DNA of 8,196 bases from Thermoplasmatota archaeon (GCA_030595765.1 JAUVCJ010000098.1:1-8196), one strand, 5' to 3'; shown: positions 1 to 6,187, counted from the stretch's first letter. Numbers and translations are program-made. Notes: a model not told the origin generated them from the sequence alone.

Positions 1-256
1 ACGAGATGCTACTTACTATCATTCCAGCGGTGCAAAGGCCCTTTGCATCAGTTTTCCTATAACCACGGAAGCCAACCAGCAGGCCAAGCAATCCAATAAA
101 GGGTATGATGAATAGGAGCCCAAGTATCACAGAGGCCCATCCGTACCTTCTGTTCTGGATCTGGGGTCTGGCATCTTTGGCCCATGCATATAGCTCCAAT
201 AGGAGGCCGCCTATCCCAATGCCTATTATGACTCCCCACTCGGGTTCAAGCTCCAT
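1..256 (-). CDS. Small multi-pass membrane protein, DUF4190-like (partial, C-terminus off left edge)
   Basis: The reading frame is open from an ATG at 256 to the left edge (85 codons, no stop), so the gene is incomplete. It starts MELEPEW. A hydrophobic segment at about residues 8-24 is followed by a polar, basic linker (about 26-39, ending QNRRYGW), a second hydrophobic segment at about 41-62, a basic turn (FRGYRKTDAKG), and the start of a third segment. The pattern of a membrane helix, basic turn, then KGL..AGM resembles DUF4190-type small membrane proteins, but this is only a resemblance. No good Shine-Dalgarno is visible. An A/T-rich box at 281-288 (TTAAAATA on the minus strand) is centred about 28 nt from the ATG, which fits an archaeal leaderless or short-leader transcript. 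It lies 75 nt downstream of the DUF1847 gene in the same direction and may have its own promoter. Function unknown. Confidence 0.6.
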   Translation of the reverse strand, partial: MELEPEWGVIIGIGIGGLLLELYAWAKDARPQIQNRRYGWASVILGLLFIIPFIGLLGLLVGFRGYRKTDAKGLCTAGMIVSSIS

Positions 257-280
257 TGGGCTTTACCAGCAGCATTTTGG

Positions 281-288
281 TATTTTAA
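281..288 (-). promoter_or_regulatory. Candidate archaeal TATA box for the left-edge membrane gene
   Basis: The minus strand reads TTAAAATA here, centred about 28 nt upstream of the ATG at 256. This is the usual archaeal TATA-to-start distance for a leaderless transcript. The call rests on composition and spacing only. Confidence 0.35.
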
Positions 289-331
289 CCCATCGGGTTA
301 TAGTCAAGAACCACACATCTGGCCCGGATTG

Positions 332-910
332 TTAGGGATAATCGAATTTGGTTTTCAGGTAGTAATTGGAATAGATGGCTGCGATGGTGTTGTGCACCAG
401 TACCCTGTCCTTGACAACGAGGGTGGTAACAGGAGCTTTTGAGTTCTGAGTGAATTGAATGTCGTGGCCCATGCACAATCCAAGAACAACGTTGAGCTGG
501 GTCTCTGCCTGATTAAGCACCATTGCTTGGCCTATCGGGTTGCAAGTCGACTCTGTTCTATTGTCGTTATGAAGCCTTTCCAGGTCGAATTCGGATTTCT
601 CAATGCCGCACACTTTGCAACACACTGATGTGATGGTGAAGTGTTTGCTCAGTATTCCTGAGAGAACTTCTGCTTCTTTTTCCAGGCCGATGCAGAATGC
701 TAGGCCCAGGTGGCTATAATTCATCTCTTTTGCGTAAATAATCAATTCTTCCAGTCGATTTTTTTCCATATAATATCGTGACTCTATGCTTGCCGCTGTT
801 TTCATCGATTTGAGCACTTCTCCGGTGTATTTGCTCTGAGCCTCTTCTTTGATGTTGGTGCAGTCCTTTCCCTGGCGGCATTCTTTGTCCTTGCATTCAG
901 CGCATTTCAT
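332..910 (-). CDS. DUF1847 family Cys-rich protein, probable metal-binding
   Basis: A 192-residue protein that I recognise as DUF1847, a family of uncharacterised proteins mostly from anaerobes. The N-terminus has a knuckle C3-x2-C6-x4-C11-x5-C17. Further cysteines are C73 (LAFCIGL), C97, C98 and C101 (VCCKVCG), C123 (TCNPIGQA) and C146 (GLCMGHDIQF), ten in all. This suggests binding of Fe-S or another metal. The C-terminal part (KDRVLVHNTIAAIYS) is typical of the family. No signal peptide or membrane segment is visible, so it should be cytosolic. The start at 910 has a strong Shine-Dalgarno, GGAGGG at 919-924, eight bases away. It is the last gene of the metal-cluster run, 124 nt after the IscU-type gene, and that gap holds two palindromes, suggesting separate regulation. 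Role in the cluster is inferred from context only. Confidence 0.85.
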   Translation of the reverse strand: MKCAECKDKECRQGKDCTNIKEEAQSKYTGEVLKSMKTAASIESRYYMEKNRLEELIIYAKEMNYSHLGLAFCIGLEKEAEVLSGILSKHFTITSVCCKVCGIEKSEFDLERLHNDNRTESTCNPIGQAMVLNQAETQLNVVLGLCMGHDIQFTQNSKAPVTTLVVKDRVLVHNTIAAIYSNYYLKTKFDYP

Positions 911-935
911 GGTGTTTTCCCTCCGGGTGTGTATT

Positions 936-948
936 CATACTTCGTATG
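936..948. promoter_or_regulatory. Palindrome CATAC-TTC-GTATG, candidate operator (copy 1)
   Basis: A 5-bp inverted repeat with a 3-nt centre, located 26-38 nt upstream of the DUF1847 start. It sits within a longer direct repeat, CATACTTCGTATGGCATT at 936-953, that recurs at 959-975. This looks like a binding site for a dimeric regulator. A weak RNA hairpin is the alternative. Confidence 0.5.
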
Positions 949-958
949 GCATTAATCA

Positions 959-970
959 CATACTTGTATG
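959..970. promoter_or_regulatory. Palindrome CATAC-TT-GTATG, candidate operator (copy 2)
   Basis: The second copy of the palindrome, followed by the same GGCATT flank (959-975). The centres of the two copies are about 22 bp apart, or two helical turns, so two dimers could bind the same face of the DNA. A candidate TATA box (GATAAAAATG on the minus strand, about 973-982) lies immediately upstream. Copy 2 would therefore fall between the TATA box and the transcript start, and copy 1 in the leader, a layout that suits a repressor. Confidence 0.5.
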
Positions 971-1034
971 GCATTTTTATCTTAGTATTTGCAATGCATC
1001 ATTCTTGGCTGTATTGAACCAATATTGAGCTTTT

Positions 1035-1487
1035 TCAGATCCTATCTTGCTTTGTGTCGTTAGCGTTCTGCAAGGCTTTTTGCAGGGTCTCGATTGCCAG
1101 CGATACGCAGTGTAGATGCTCTTCTGGCAATCCATCAAGCGCCCTAAGTAGCTCTGCCTTGCCCAGCCTCCAGGCATCAGCTGTGGTACCAGACAACACC
1201 ATCCTGGTGAGCATGCTTCCACAAGCTATGGTTGGCTCGCAACCGTCTGTCATGAATAGCATCTTGGTGATCTTTTCATCGCTCTTTGTGATGTAGAATT
1301 CCATGGTGTCCCCACATGGGCCAGTGACTTCTCCGATGCCATCAGCGACGTGTCTGTTCATTCTGCCAACGTTTTGAGGGTTCTCATATTCGGCAATCAC
1401 TTTTTTGGAGAACATGCCCTCCAGTGGCTCATTCTTGCGGATTGTATCCAGGTTCAGGATGTCGTAGGTCTGATCTTCGGTGGCCAT
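1035..1487 (-). CDS. IscU/NifU N-terminal type Fe-S cluster assembly scaffold
   Basis: A 150-residue protein of the IscU/NifU-N fold, on which nascent Fe-S clusters are built before transfer to apoproteins in the cytosol. The three ligand cysteines are present: C58 in GPCGDTMEFY with the following Asp60, C83 in TDGCEPTIACGS, and C127 in LHCVSLA. There is an additional C89. The stretch FSKKVIAEYENPQNVGRM is the usual IscU start, here preceded by about 25 extra residues. The start at 1487 follows an AAGGG ribosome site. No cysteine desulfurase lies in the window, as is common in methanogens. The gene follows the ferredoxin-MinD gene by 34 nt, so co-transcription is likely. The TDGCEPTIACGS variant is typical of anaerobe and archaeal scaffolds rather than of proteobacterial IscU. 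I assign no gene symbol because iscU and nifU cannot be told apart here. Confidence 0.9.
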   Translation of the reverse strand: MATEDQTYDILNLDTIRKNEPLEGMFSKKVIAEYENPQNVGRMNRHVADGIGEVTGPCGDTMEFYITKSDEKITKMLFMTDGCEPTIACGSMLTRMVLSGTTADAWRLGKAELLRALDGLPEEHLHCVSLAIETLQKALQNANDTKQDRI

Positions 1488-1521
1488 GTTTAACCCTTCT
1501 AGGCATCAATATGATCTGATT

Positions 1522-2391
1522 TTATTTTATCTGGTCAAGGATCTCCATGATCCTATTCCACATGGCTTTGAGGCTTTGTGAAACTTCCCCATCATCATAC
1601 TCCACAACCGAGAGGCCTTTTATCTGAGCCTGTGTCACAGATCTGTCGTATACCAGTTCCCCTACCACTCCGACTCCAGCTTCCTTGCAGAAGCTCTTAA
1701 TCTTGGCTGAATTATCAGGGTTGATGTCGCACTTATTGATGCAGACAAGCGAAGGTATCTTGAAGTGGGCAGTCACCTCCAGAACTCTTTCCAGATCATG
1801 CATGCCTGAAAGGCTTGGCTCTGTGACTATGAGGCAAATATCCACTCCAGATATGGCTGATATTACTGGGCAGCCAATGCCGGGAGGCCCGTCTATGATG
1901 ATTATCCCTCGTTTCTGCTCGTATGCCAGTATCCTTGCATTGTTGCGTACCACTGCAACCAGCTTTCCAGAGGCTTCCTCAGCAGTGAATAGCCTGGCAT
2001 GCGCCATTGGTCCAAAGCGGGTGCTGGATATGTGCGAATGCCCGGAAAGACGTTCTTTCATGGATATGGCATCTACCGGGCACACGAACTGGCATACTCC
2101 GCAACCCTCGCATCTGTCAGCAATGATGTTGATATCGTCGTCTATGGCGTCAAAACGGCAATGCCTGACGCATTGTCCACAACGGGTGCATAGGTCATAG
2201 TCTATATGAGCCAGCTTCAGTCCGAAAAAGTCATGGGTCGAGATCACCTCTGGCTTTAGAATGAGGTGCAGGTCTGCTGCATCCACATCACAATCCGCTA
2301 GAACTGCGTTCTCAGCTAGAGCAGCAAAGCTAGCAGTCACAGTTGTCTTGCCAGTGCCTCCTTTTCCGCTTATCACAGTAAGTTGCTTCAT
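1522..2391 (-). CDS. MinD/ParA-type P-loop ATPase with inserted 2[4Fe-4S] ferredoxin domain (copy 1)
   Basis: A 289-residue cytosolic ATPase. The deviant Walker A motif GKGGTGKTT is at residues 9-17, with signature Lys10 and Lys15. The switch region DCDVDAADLH follows at about 33-42. A ferredoxin insert comes next: C68-x2-C71-x2-C74-x3-C78 and C94-x2-C97-x2-C100-x3-C104-P, the pattern for two [4Fe-4S] clusters. A Walker B-like strand IIIIDGPPG is at about 163-171. The family is related to the Orp3/Orp4 ATPases of the Desulfovibrio orange-protein operon and to the NBP35/Mrp cluster carriers. The inferred role is ATP-gated electron or cluster transfer during metal-centre assembly. The ATG overlaps the stop of the upstream paralog by 4 nt (ATGA), which implies translational coupling, and a GAGG site lies just upstream. 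The two proteins probably work as a pair. Function in this organism is not proven. Confidence 0.92.
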   Translation of the reverse strand: MKQLTVISGKGGTGKTTVTASFAALAENAVLADCDVDAADLHLILKPEVISTHDFFGLKLAHIDYDLCTRCGQCVRHCRFDAIDDDINIIADRCEGCGVCQFVCPVDAISMKERLSGHSHISSTRFGPMAHARLFTAEEASGKLVAVVRNNARILAYEQKRGIIIIDGPPGIGCPVISAISGVDICLIVTEPSLSGMHDLERVLEVTAHFKIPSLVCINKCDINPDNSAKIKSFCKEAGVGVVGELVYDRSVTQAQIKGLSVVEYDDGEVSQSLKAMWNRIMEILDQIK

Positions 2392-3302
2392 TTAACCTCA
2401 CCTACCTTGGCCATCTGTGCAGCACTGGCCATCTTCTCGATATCGCTCCATAGGTTTTGAAACCGCACTGGCCATTGATCCATTTTGGTGACAAAGGGTA
2501 TTCCATCTGAGTAGAGCTTGGCAATTTCCATGCTCTCTGGAATTGAAAGCAGGACTCTGATGCTCTCATTTGAACAATACTTACGAACTTCATCATTTCC
2601 AGCACCATCTCGATTAATTATCACGCCAAATGGGATCTCCATGCTCCTGACCACATCAACAGCGAGTTTCAGGTCATGCAGTCCAAAAGGCGTAGGTTCG
2701 GTTACCAGTAGACAGAAATCACTTCCCCTCAATGCCTCAATGACCGGGCATGATGTGCCTGGTGGGGCATCCAGCAGGACAGCGCCATCGTCCCACATTC
2801 GTTTTTTAAGCGCCTTGATGATTGGCACTGCCATTGGCTCGCTTGGCTTGAGAAGACCCTGAAGGAATTCTATGTGCGGGGTCTGTATCTCTTTGGTTTC
2901 CTTGTCCATCAAAGCACCAATGTTTCCTCCTTCCACCACTCCAATGGTTCTGGGCTCCTCTGAGATCGCGTTTTGTGGGCAGACAAGTTTGCAGCCTCCG
3001 CAACCATGGCACATCTCCGAAAACACCAGAACTTTTTCCTTGGCCAGAGCCAGCGAGTTATACTGGCAAAAGCGCACACATTTGCCACAGCCGTCACATT
3101 TCTCAGCATCCACAACTGGAGTCATTATCTCTATGTTCTCAAGATGGGTCAGTTCTGCTCCCAGGAACAGGTTTGAGTTTGGCTCCTCAACATCGCAATC
3201 CAACACCTGAACCCTTTCCAGTTGGGTCAGGCTCAGAGCCAGGTTGGTTACCAGGGTTGTCTTGCCAGTGCCTCCCTTGCCGCTTGCTACGGTTACCTTC
3301 AT
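2388..3302 (-). CDS. MinD/ParA-type P-loop ATPase with inserted 2[4Fe-4S] ferredoxin domain (copy 2)
   Basis: A 304-residue paralog of the next gene. Walker A GKGGTGKTT is at residues 8-16 and the switch region DCDVEEPNSNLF at 35-46. The ferredoxin insert has C69-x2-C72-x2-C75-x3-C79 and C98-x2-C101-x2-C104-x3-C108-P. Walker B (VLLDAPPGTSCPV) is at about 175-187 and LLVTEPTPFGLHDL further on. In this family EP-N-NLFLG following the second motif is typical. The start at 3302 has a good Shine-Dalgarno (GGGAGG at 3309-3314, spacing 6). It overlaps copy 1 by 4 nt, so the pair is almost certainly co-translated and may form a heterodimer, as proposed for the two ferredoxin-MinD proteins of the orp operon. 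It is separated from the DUF89 gene by 115 nt that hold a small acidic ORF ending right at this gene's ribosome site. Confidence 0.92.
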   Translation of the reverse strand: MKVTVASGKGGTGKTTLVTNLALSLTQLERVQVLDCDVEEPNSNLFLGAELTHLENIEIMTPVVDAEKCDGCGKCVRFCQYNSLALAKEKVLVFSEMCHGCGGCKLVCPQNAISEEPRTIGVVEGGNIGALMDKETKEIQTPHIEFLQGLLKPSEPMAVPIIKALKKRMWDDGAVLLDAPPGTSCPVIEALRGSDFCLLVTEPTPFGLHDLKLAVDVVRSMEIPFGVIINRDGAGNDEVRKYCSNESIRVLLSIPESMEIAKLYSDGIPFVTKMDQWPVRFQNLWSDIEKMASAAQMAKVGEVK

Positions 3303-3314
3303 TTTCTGCCTCCC

Positions 3315-3395
3315 TCATAATTTTCTAACATTATCATCATCTCTGACATTGTCGTCCTCTCCAGCATTATCGTCATTTTCAAATATCATCACCAT
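3315..3395 (-). CDS. Candidate 26-residue acidic micro-ORF with a 6-residue repeat
   Basis: An ATG at 3395 opens a frame of 26 codons ending in TGA at 3315-3317, where the stop overlaps the purine-rich ribosome site of the next gene (TGAGGGAGG). The product begins MVMIFEN and then holds three copies of a six-residue unit: DDNAGE, DDNVRD, DDNVRK. The 18-nt units differ largely at third codon positions: copies two and three have GAC/GAT, GAC/GAT and GTC/GTT changes, all silent. That pattern is what translation would leave, though the sample is tiny. No convincing Shine-Dalgarno precedes the ATG, and an in-frame stop lies two codons upstream. It could be a leader peptide for the MinD pair, or simply a non-coding simple repeat. 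Confidence 0.3.
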   Translation of the reverse strand: MVMIFENDDNAGEDDNVRDDDNVRKL

Positions 3396-3417
3396 TTTCT
3401 AACCAACAGATCTATCC

Positions 3418-4278
3418 TCATCTTACTCTGAGTAATATCATGTCATTGATCTTTGAGCCAAGTTCCTGTGAAACAAGATGACATTTGCTCATTAGCAGGA
3501 AGAATATCTCGTCTCTGTGGCTCAGAGCCTCGTAGTTGCCCTGGCCTTTGCTAATTATCATGTCGCTGTCGGCTAGCAGTTCTAAGAACCACTGGCTTGA
3601 CCTATCGCGGTCAGCTCCTTTAGGGCCAACTCCAAGCTCTACGATTGTCAATCCCTGAATGTCATCAATGCTAGCTGCCATGGCATCCTCCATCATTGCA
3701 TCATTGATAATGGGGCTGCCCTTGACAACAAAGGTGATGCTTCTTATGTCATGGTTCTCAAGTATGGTATCAAGAATAAGTTTATCGAAGACAATTTCTC
3801 CAGCATTATCTGCTAGATAGGTAAGATGGCTGGTCTGCATTAGTGCTGCCTTGAATTTATCATAGTGATTGACCCCGAATTCCTTGGTTAGGCATTCAGA
3901 TATGGTTTTTTCAAGGTCGAAATGAGAGTTGGCTCCAAAATCCATGATGTTGCCTGCAATAGACAGTCTAATGGCGGTTTCTAGCCCATCTTTAGATTCC
4001 GCAACGAGCGTTCTCATTCTGGGGAGAAGCTCCAGTGCCTGCAAGTTACTCTCCTTTTTCAGCTCCTTGTATGGGTCAGGTTCTCCGCTGATTTCGCTGA
4101 CTATGCCGTATATCAGTCCGGACATCTTGGTTGGGTTGTTGGACCAGTCCTGCTCCAATAATTCTTCCATTACCCTCCGAAGAGTTCTTTCCTGGACTTG
4201 TTTGTCAGAGGTGGCGAACCTTATGGCCTGAAGCGCCTGCCTTTGAAAGCAGGGAATGCAATCCAGATTTGATTTCAT
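3418..4278 (-). CDS. DUF89 (ARMT1-like) metal-dependent phosphatase family protein
   Basis: A protein of 286 residues from the ATG at 4278. The longer frame from 4326 adds 16 poorly conserved residues. I prefer 4278 because archaeal DUF89 proteins begin like MKSNLDCIPC and because a GGGGCGG tract lies 8-9 nt upstream. Family features are the N-terminal C7-x2-C10 pair (CIPCFQRQA), AGNIMDFG at 108-115, TYLADNAGEIVFDKL at about 153-167 (the acidic metal site), VVKGSPIINDAM at about 184-195, and SKGQGNYE at 243-250. DUF89 proteins are Mn/Co/Ni-dependent phosphatases proposed to clear damaged or surplus phosphometabolites. The archaeal stand-alone members are little characterised and their substrate is unknown. 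Its place between the NifX-type and MinD-type genes is unusual and suggests a linked role. The gaps on both sides (119 and 115 nt) exceed those elsewhere in the run. Confidence 0.88.
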   Translation of the reverse strand: MKSNLDCIPCFQRQALQAIRFATSDKQVQERTLRRVMEELLEQDWSNNPTKMSGLIYGIVSEISGEPDPYKELKKESNLQALELLPRMRTLVAESKDGLETAIRLSIAGNIMDFGANSHFDLEKTISECLTKEFGVNHYDKFKAALMQTSHLTYLADNAGEIVFDKLILDTILENHDIRSITFVVKGSPIINDAMMEDAMAASIDDIQGLTIVELGVGPKGADRDRSSQWFLELLADSDMIISKGQGNYEALSHRDEIFFLLMSKCHLVSQELGSKINDMILLRVR

Positions 4279-4313
4279 GAATGGTCCGCCCCTGATAGTC
4301 TGCTCCTGAAGGT

Positions 4314-4360
4314 CATAGGTTCCCATAACGAATTGTGAATGTCATTCCACATTGGTTCCC
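4314..4360 (-). repeat. Direct repeat pair GGGAACC(A/T)ATG before the DUF89 gene
   Basis: On the minus strand GGGAACCAATG (4350-4360) and GGGAACCTATG (4314-4324) are spaced 36 bp start to start. Between them lies a bulged inverted repeat, GTGGAATG-A-CATTCAC (about 4336-4351). They lie in the 119-nt gap upstream of DUF89. They may be a paired regulator site, which would also argue against translation from the ATG at 4326. Confidence 0.3.
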
Positions 4361-4397
4361 TTGAAGAGCTGGGCTGTGTGGATACTGCCATTAGGCT

Positions 4398-4766
4398 TCA
4401 CTGCCTGCTTTGTCCGCATACATCCTGGTCGCCTGCGATATTCAGATTTCCCTCTAGGAACTGGGTCACTACAAAGTCAATGGTTCCAGCAGCACCTGCA
4501 TAGACATCTATCCCTACCTCTTTGAATCCCATAAGCGGCCTGAAGCCTATTCCTCCGACCAGGACGGCTTCTACATCATGGCTTTTTAGATAATTGACCG
4601 GAGCCATGCATCCGCCTTGGACATGAGGCATGTTATCTATGACGCATATCTTCTGGATCTTGCCATCTGCAATGTCTGCTAGGGTGTAGAGCTCACAGTG
4701 TCCAAAATGTGGGGAGCTTAGAGCCTCTACTCCGCCTGGTGGCATTGAAGGAATTGCAATTCTCAT
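4398..4766 (-). CDS. NifX/NifB-C type metal-cluster-binding protein, Cys-containing orp paralog
   Basis: A protein of 122 residues from the ATG at 4766, in the dinitrogenase iron-molybdenum cofactor biosynthesis (NifX/NifY/VnfX) family. The frame also opens at 4793, but the start at 4766 has a near-ideal Shine-Dalgarno (GGAGGAG, 4773-4779, spacing 6) and yields the family N-terminus MRIAIPS. Motifs are SSPHFGHC at 17-24 (the DxRFGR position of the family), NMPHVQGGCMAP at 45-56, and VGGIGFRPLMGF at about 70-81. Cysteines at 24, 41, 53 and 117, with His20, His23 and His48, are possible metal ligands. The GGCMAP type matches the second small protein seen in Desulfovibrio orp operons. It lies 1 nt after the stop of the other NifX-type gene, so the two are translationally coupled. 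The inferred role is binding or carrying a metal-sulfur cluster. The cluster type is unknown. Confidence 0.85.
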   Translation of the reverse strand: MRIAIPSMPPGGVEALSSPHFGHCELYTLADIADGKIQKICVIDNMPHVQGGCMAPVNYLKSHDVEAVLVGGIGFRPLMGFKEVGIDVYAGAAGTIDFVVTQFLEGNLNIAGDQDVCGQSRQ

Positions 4767-4767
4767 G

Positions 4768-5133
4768 TTATGCTCCTCCGTGAAATCCATCATGGGATGG
4801 TGATTGAGCTTGAGCTAGAGTACCGTTCTTGTACTGTTTCAATGCGTCTTTGACACTGCCAGATGCGTTGATGTTGATCTCTATTCCGCCTGCAGCCAGG
4901 GTGCGGTAGGCATTTGGGCCAACTTGGCCTGTAATTACCCCTCCAACCTCCAGATCTATTACGGTCTGGGCTGCCTGGATGCCTGCGCCTCCTGTGGCAT
5001 TGGCCCCGCCGTTCTCAATCACTTTAAACTCATTAGTTTCCGAGTCTACCACCAGGAAGAATTTACACCTGCCAAAACGCGGATCCAGCTCGCTATCTAA
5101 ATCCATGCCTGTCGCTGATACTGCTATTTTCAT
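4768..5133 (-). CDS. NifX-family protein resembling the orange protein (ORP) of Desulfovibrio
   Basis: A 121-residue protein of the NifX/dinitrogenase Fe-Mo cofactor family. Motifs are MKIAVSATG, LDPRFGRCKFFLVVD at 16-30, ATGGAGIQAAQ at 46-56, and TGQVGPNAYRTL at 68-79. This layout is close to my memory of the Desulfovibrio orange protein, which binds a Mo-Cu-S cluster without covalent attachment. Only one cysteine (C23) is present, which fits non-covalent binding. The C-terminus has a His/Gly-rich tail (SHDGFHGGA) that could contribute metal ligands. An AGGTGA ribosome site overlaps the end of the upstream Mrp gene, 8 nt away. It is the middle gene of an mrp-orp-orp2 block. Which metal it binds cannot be read from sequence. 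Confidence 0.85.
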   Translation of the reverse strand: MKIAVSATGMDLDSELDPRFGRCKFFLVVDSETNEFKVIENGGANATGGAGIQAAQTVIDLEVGGVITGQVGPNAYRTLAAGGIEININASGSVKDALKQYKNGTLAQAQSPSHDGFHGGA

Positions 5134-5141
5134 TGTTTCAC

Positions 5142-5990
5142 CTATTTCTTTTTATCCTTGGCTCTGCCCACGAACTCAATGGTAAGTCCGATGATGCTCT
5201 CCATTGCCCTTATAGATGGTGATTCTTTTTCTTCATTGACGAACGGCTTCCCATCGTCGCCACTGGACACTATGGCGGGGTCAATGGGTATGCTACCCAG
5301 GAATGGTACAGACATGTCTCTTGCGGCTCTCTCCCCTCCACCGTGCTTGAAGAGGTCAATGCCCTTGGTGCAATGCGGGCAGACCAGTCCGCTCATGTTT
5401 TCGATTATTCCAACTATGGGGATACCCAAGGTTCTTGCGAACGTCACTGATTTACGTGAGTCAAGAAGCGCAACCTCCTGGGGCGTTGTGACTATCAGAG
5501 CTCCAGACATATTTGGTATCAGTTGGGCTATGCTCAACGGTTCATCCCCCGTTCCTGGAGGAAGGTCAATTATAAGGTAGTCCAGGTCTCCCCACTTTAC
5601 CTCGCTCAGGAACTGGCGGATGGCTCCCATCTTCACCGGACCTCTCCAGATCACAGGGGTGTCAGGATTTTCAAGCAAGAAGGCCATGGACATGACTTTG
5701 AGGTTAGGCATTGCCTGGATTGGCAGGATCACTCCATTCTCAGTGGTGATTTGTTGACCCTCAAGTTTGAGCATCTTCGCAATGTTGGGACCATGTATGT
5801 CAACATCCAGAAGCCCCACCCTGGAGCCCTGTGTAGCTAGGCCAACTGCTAGGTTGGTAGCTATTGTGCTCTTGCCAACCCCGCCCTTTCCGCTCATGAC
5901 CGCGAACTTGTTTTTTATCTTCTTGAGGTTCTTGTTCAATTGGGTGTTCTCATCAACTTCATTACCCTTATCGGTTGTCTCGTTCACCAT
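5142..5990 (-). CDS. Mrp/ApbC/NBP35-family Fe-S cluster carrier ATPase
   Basis: A 282-residue cytosolic P-loop ATPase. After a charged, Lys-rich N-terminus (1-28), the deviant Walker A GKGGVGKST is at 34-42. The switch-type DVDIHGPNIAKML follows at about 62-74, VIWRGPVKMGAI at about 113-124, and Walker B YLIIDLPPGTGDEP at about 138-151. The C-terminal C204-PH-C207 pair (CxxC) holds the bridging [4Fe-4S] cluster in Mrp/Nbp35 dimers. The family binds Fe-S clusters and transfers them to apoproteins. The start at 5990 has an AAGGA site 7 nt upstream. It is the first gene of the minus-strand run, 8 nt ahead of the ORP-like gene, and is the likely ATPase partner of the two NifX-type proteins, as in Desulfovibrio orp operons. 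Upstream lie a TATA-like box (6034-6041) and a palindrome (6042-6057). Confidence 0.93.
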   Translation of the reverse strand: MVNETTDKGNEVDENTQLNKNLKKIKNKFAVMSGKGGVGKSTIATNLAVGLATQGSRVGLLDVDIHGPNIAKMLKLEGQQITTENGVILPIQAMPNLKVMSMAFLLENPDTPVIWRGPVKMGAIRQFLSEVKWGDLDYLIIDLPPGTGDEPLSIAQLIPNMSGALIVTTPQEVALLDSRKSVTFARTLGIPIVGIIENMSGLVCPHCTKGIDLFKHGGGERAARDMSVPFLGSIPIDPAIVSSGDDGKPFVNEEKESPSIRAMESIIGLTIEFVGRAKDKKK

Positions 5991-6033
5991 GATAGTTCCT
6001 TCTTACTGGGTCTAGATGGTATGCGTAATCATC

Positions 6034-6041
6034 TATTTAAT
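6034..6041 (-). promoter_or_regulatory. Candidate TATA box of the mrp-led operon
   Basis: The minus strand reads ATTAAATAG across about 6033-6041. An archaeal transcript starting about 26 nt downstream (near 6011) would have a leader of about 20 nt carrying the AAGGA ribosome site of mrp. Spacing and composition are the only support. Confidence 0.4.
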
Positions 6042-6057
6042 CCCGTTTATAATCGGG
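6042..6057. promoter_or_regulatory. Palindrome CCCGTTTATAATCGGG, candidate operator
   Basis: A 16-bp near-perfect palindrome (seven of eight base pairs match) directly upstream of the candidate TATA box for mrp. It would cover the TFB recognition region and the TATA edge, so a bound regulator could control the whole metal-cluster operon. The centre TTATAA could itself be an alternative TATA box. Confidence 0.45.
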
Positions 6058-6178
6058 TATCGTTCTTATTAGCAAATCCATACCACTTCGTGCCGGTTAG
6101 TATCAATTCGAGGGAAGGGATTGGAGGGAATTACACTACCATTGGGCTCAATGTATCGCCACCTATGCGTTCACGGCA

Positions 6179-6187
6179 GTATAAAAG
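6179..6187 (+). promoter_or_regulatory. Candidate TATA box GTATAAAAG
   Basis: A good archaeal-type TATA sequence on the plus strand in a region otherwise lacking convincing genes. The predicted transcript start about 26 nt on (near 6209) coincides with the 5' strand of the long-range pairing described at 6209-6325. The BRE position just upstream (CGGCA) is not purine/A-rich, which weakens the call. Confidence 0.35.

Noticed and set aside
105..335. Plus-strand 76-codon frame at the left edge
   Set aside because: It is the antisense shadow of the minus-strand membrane gene, whose helices and TATA spacing are coherent.
4279..4326. Upstream ATG (4326) as the DUF89 start
   Set aside because: The added 16 residues are not like the family, there is no ribosome site before 4326, and the ATG lies inside a direct repeat.
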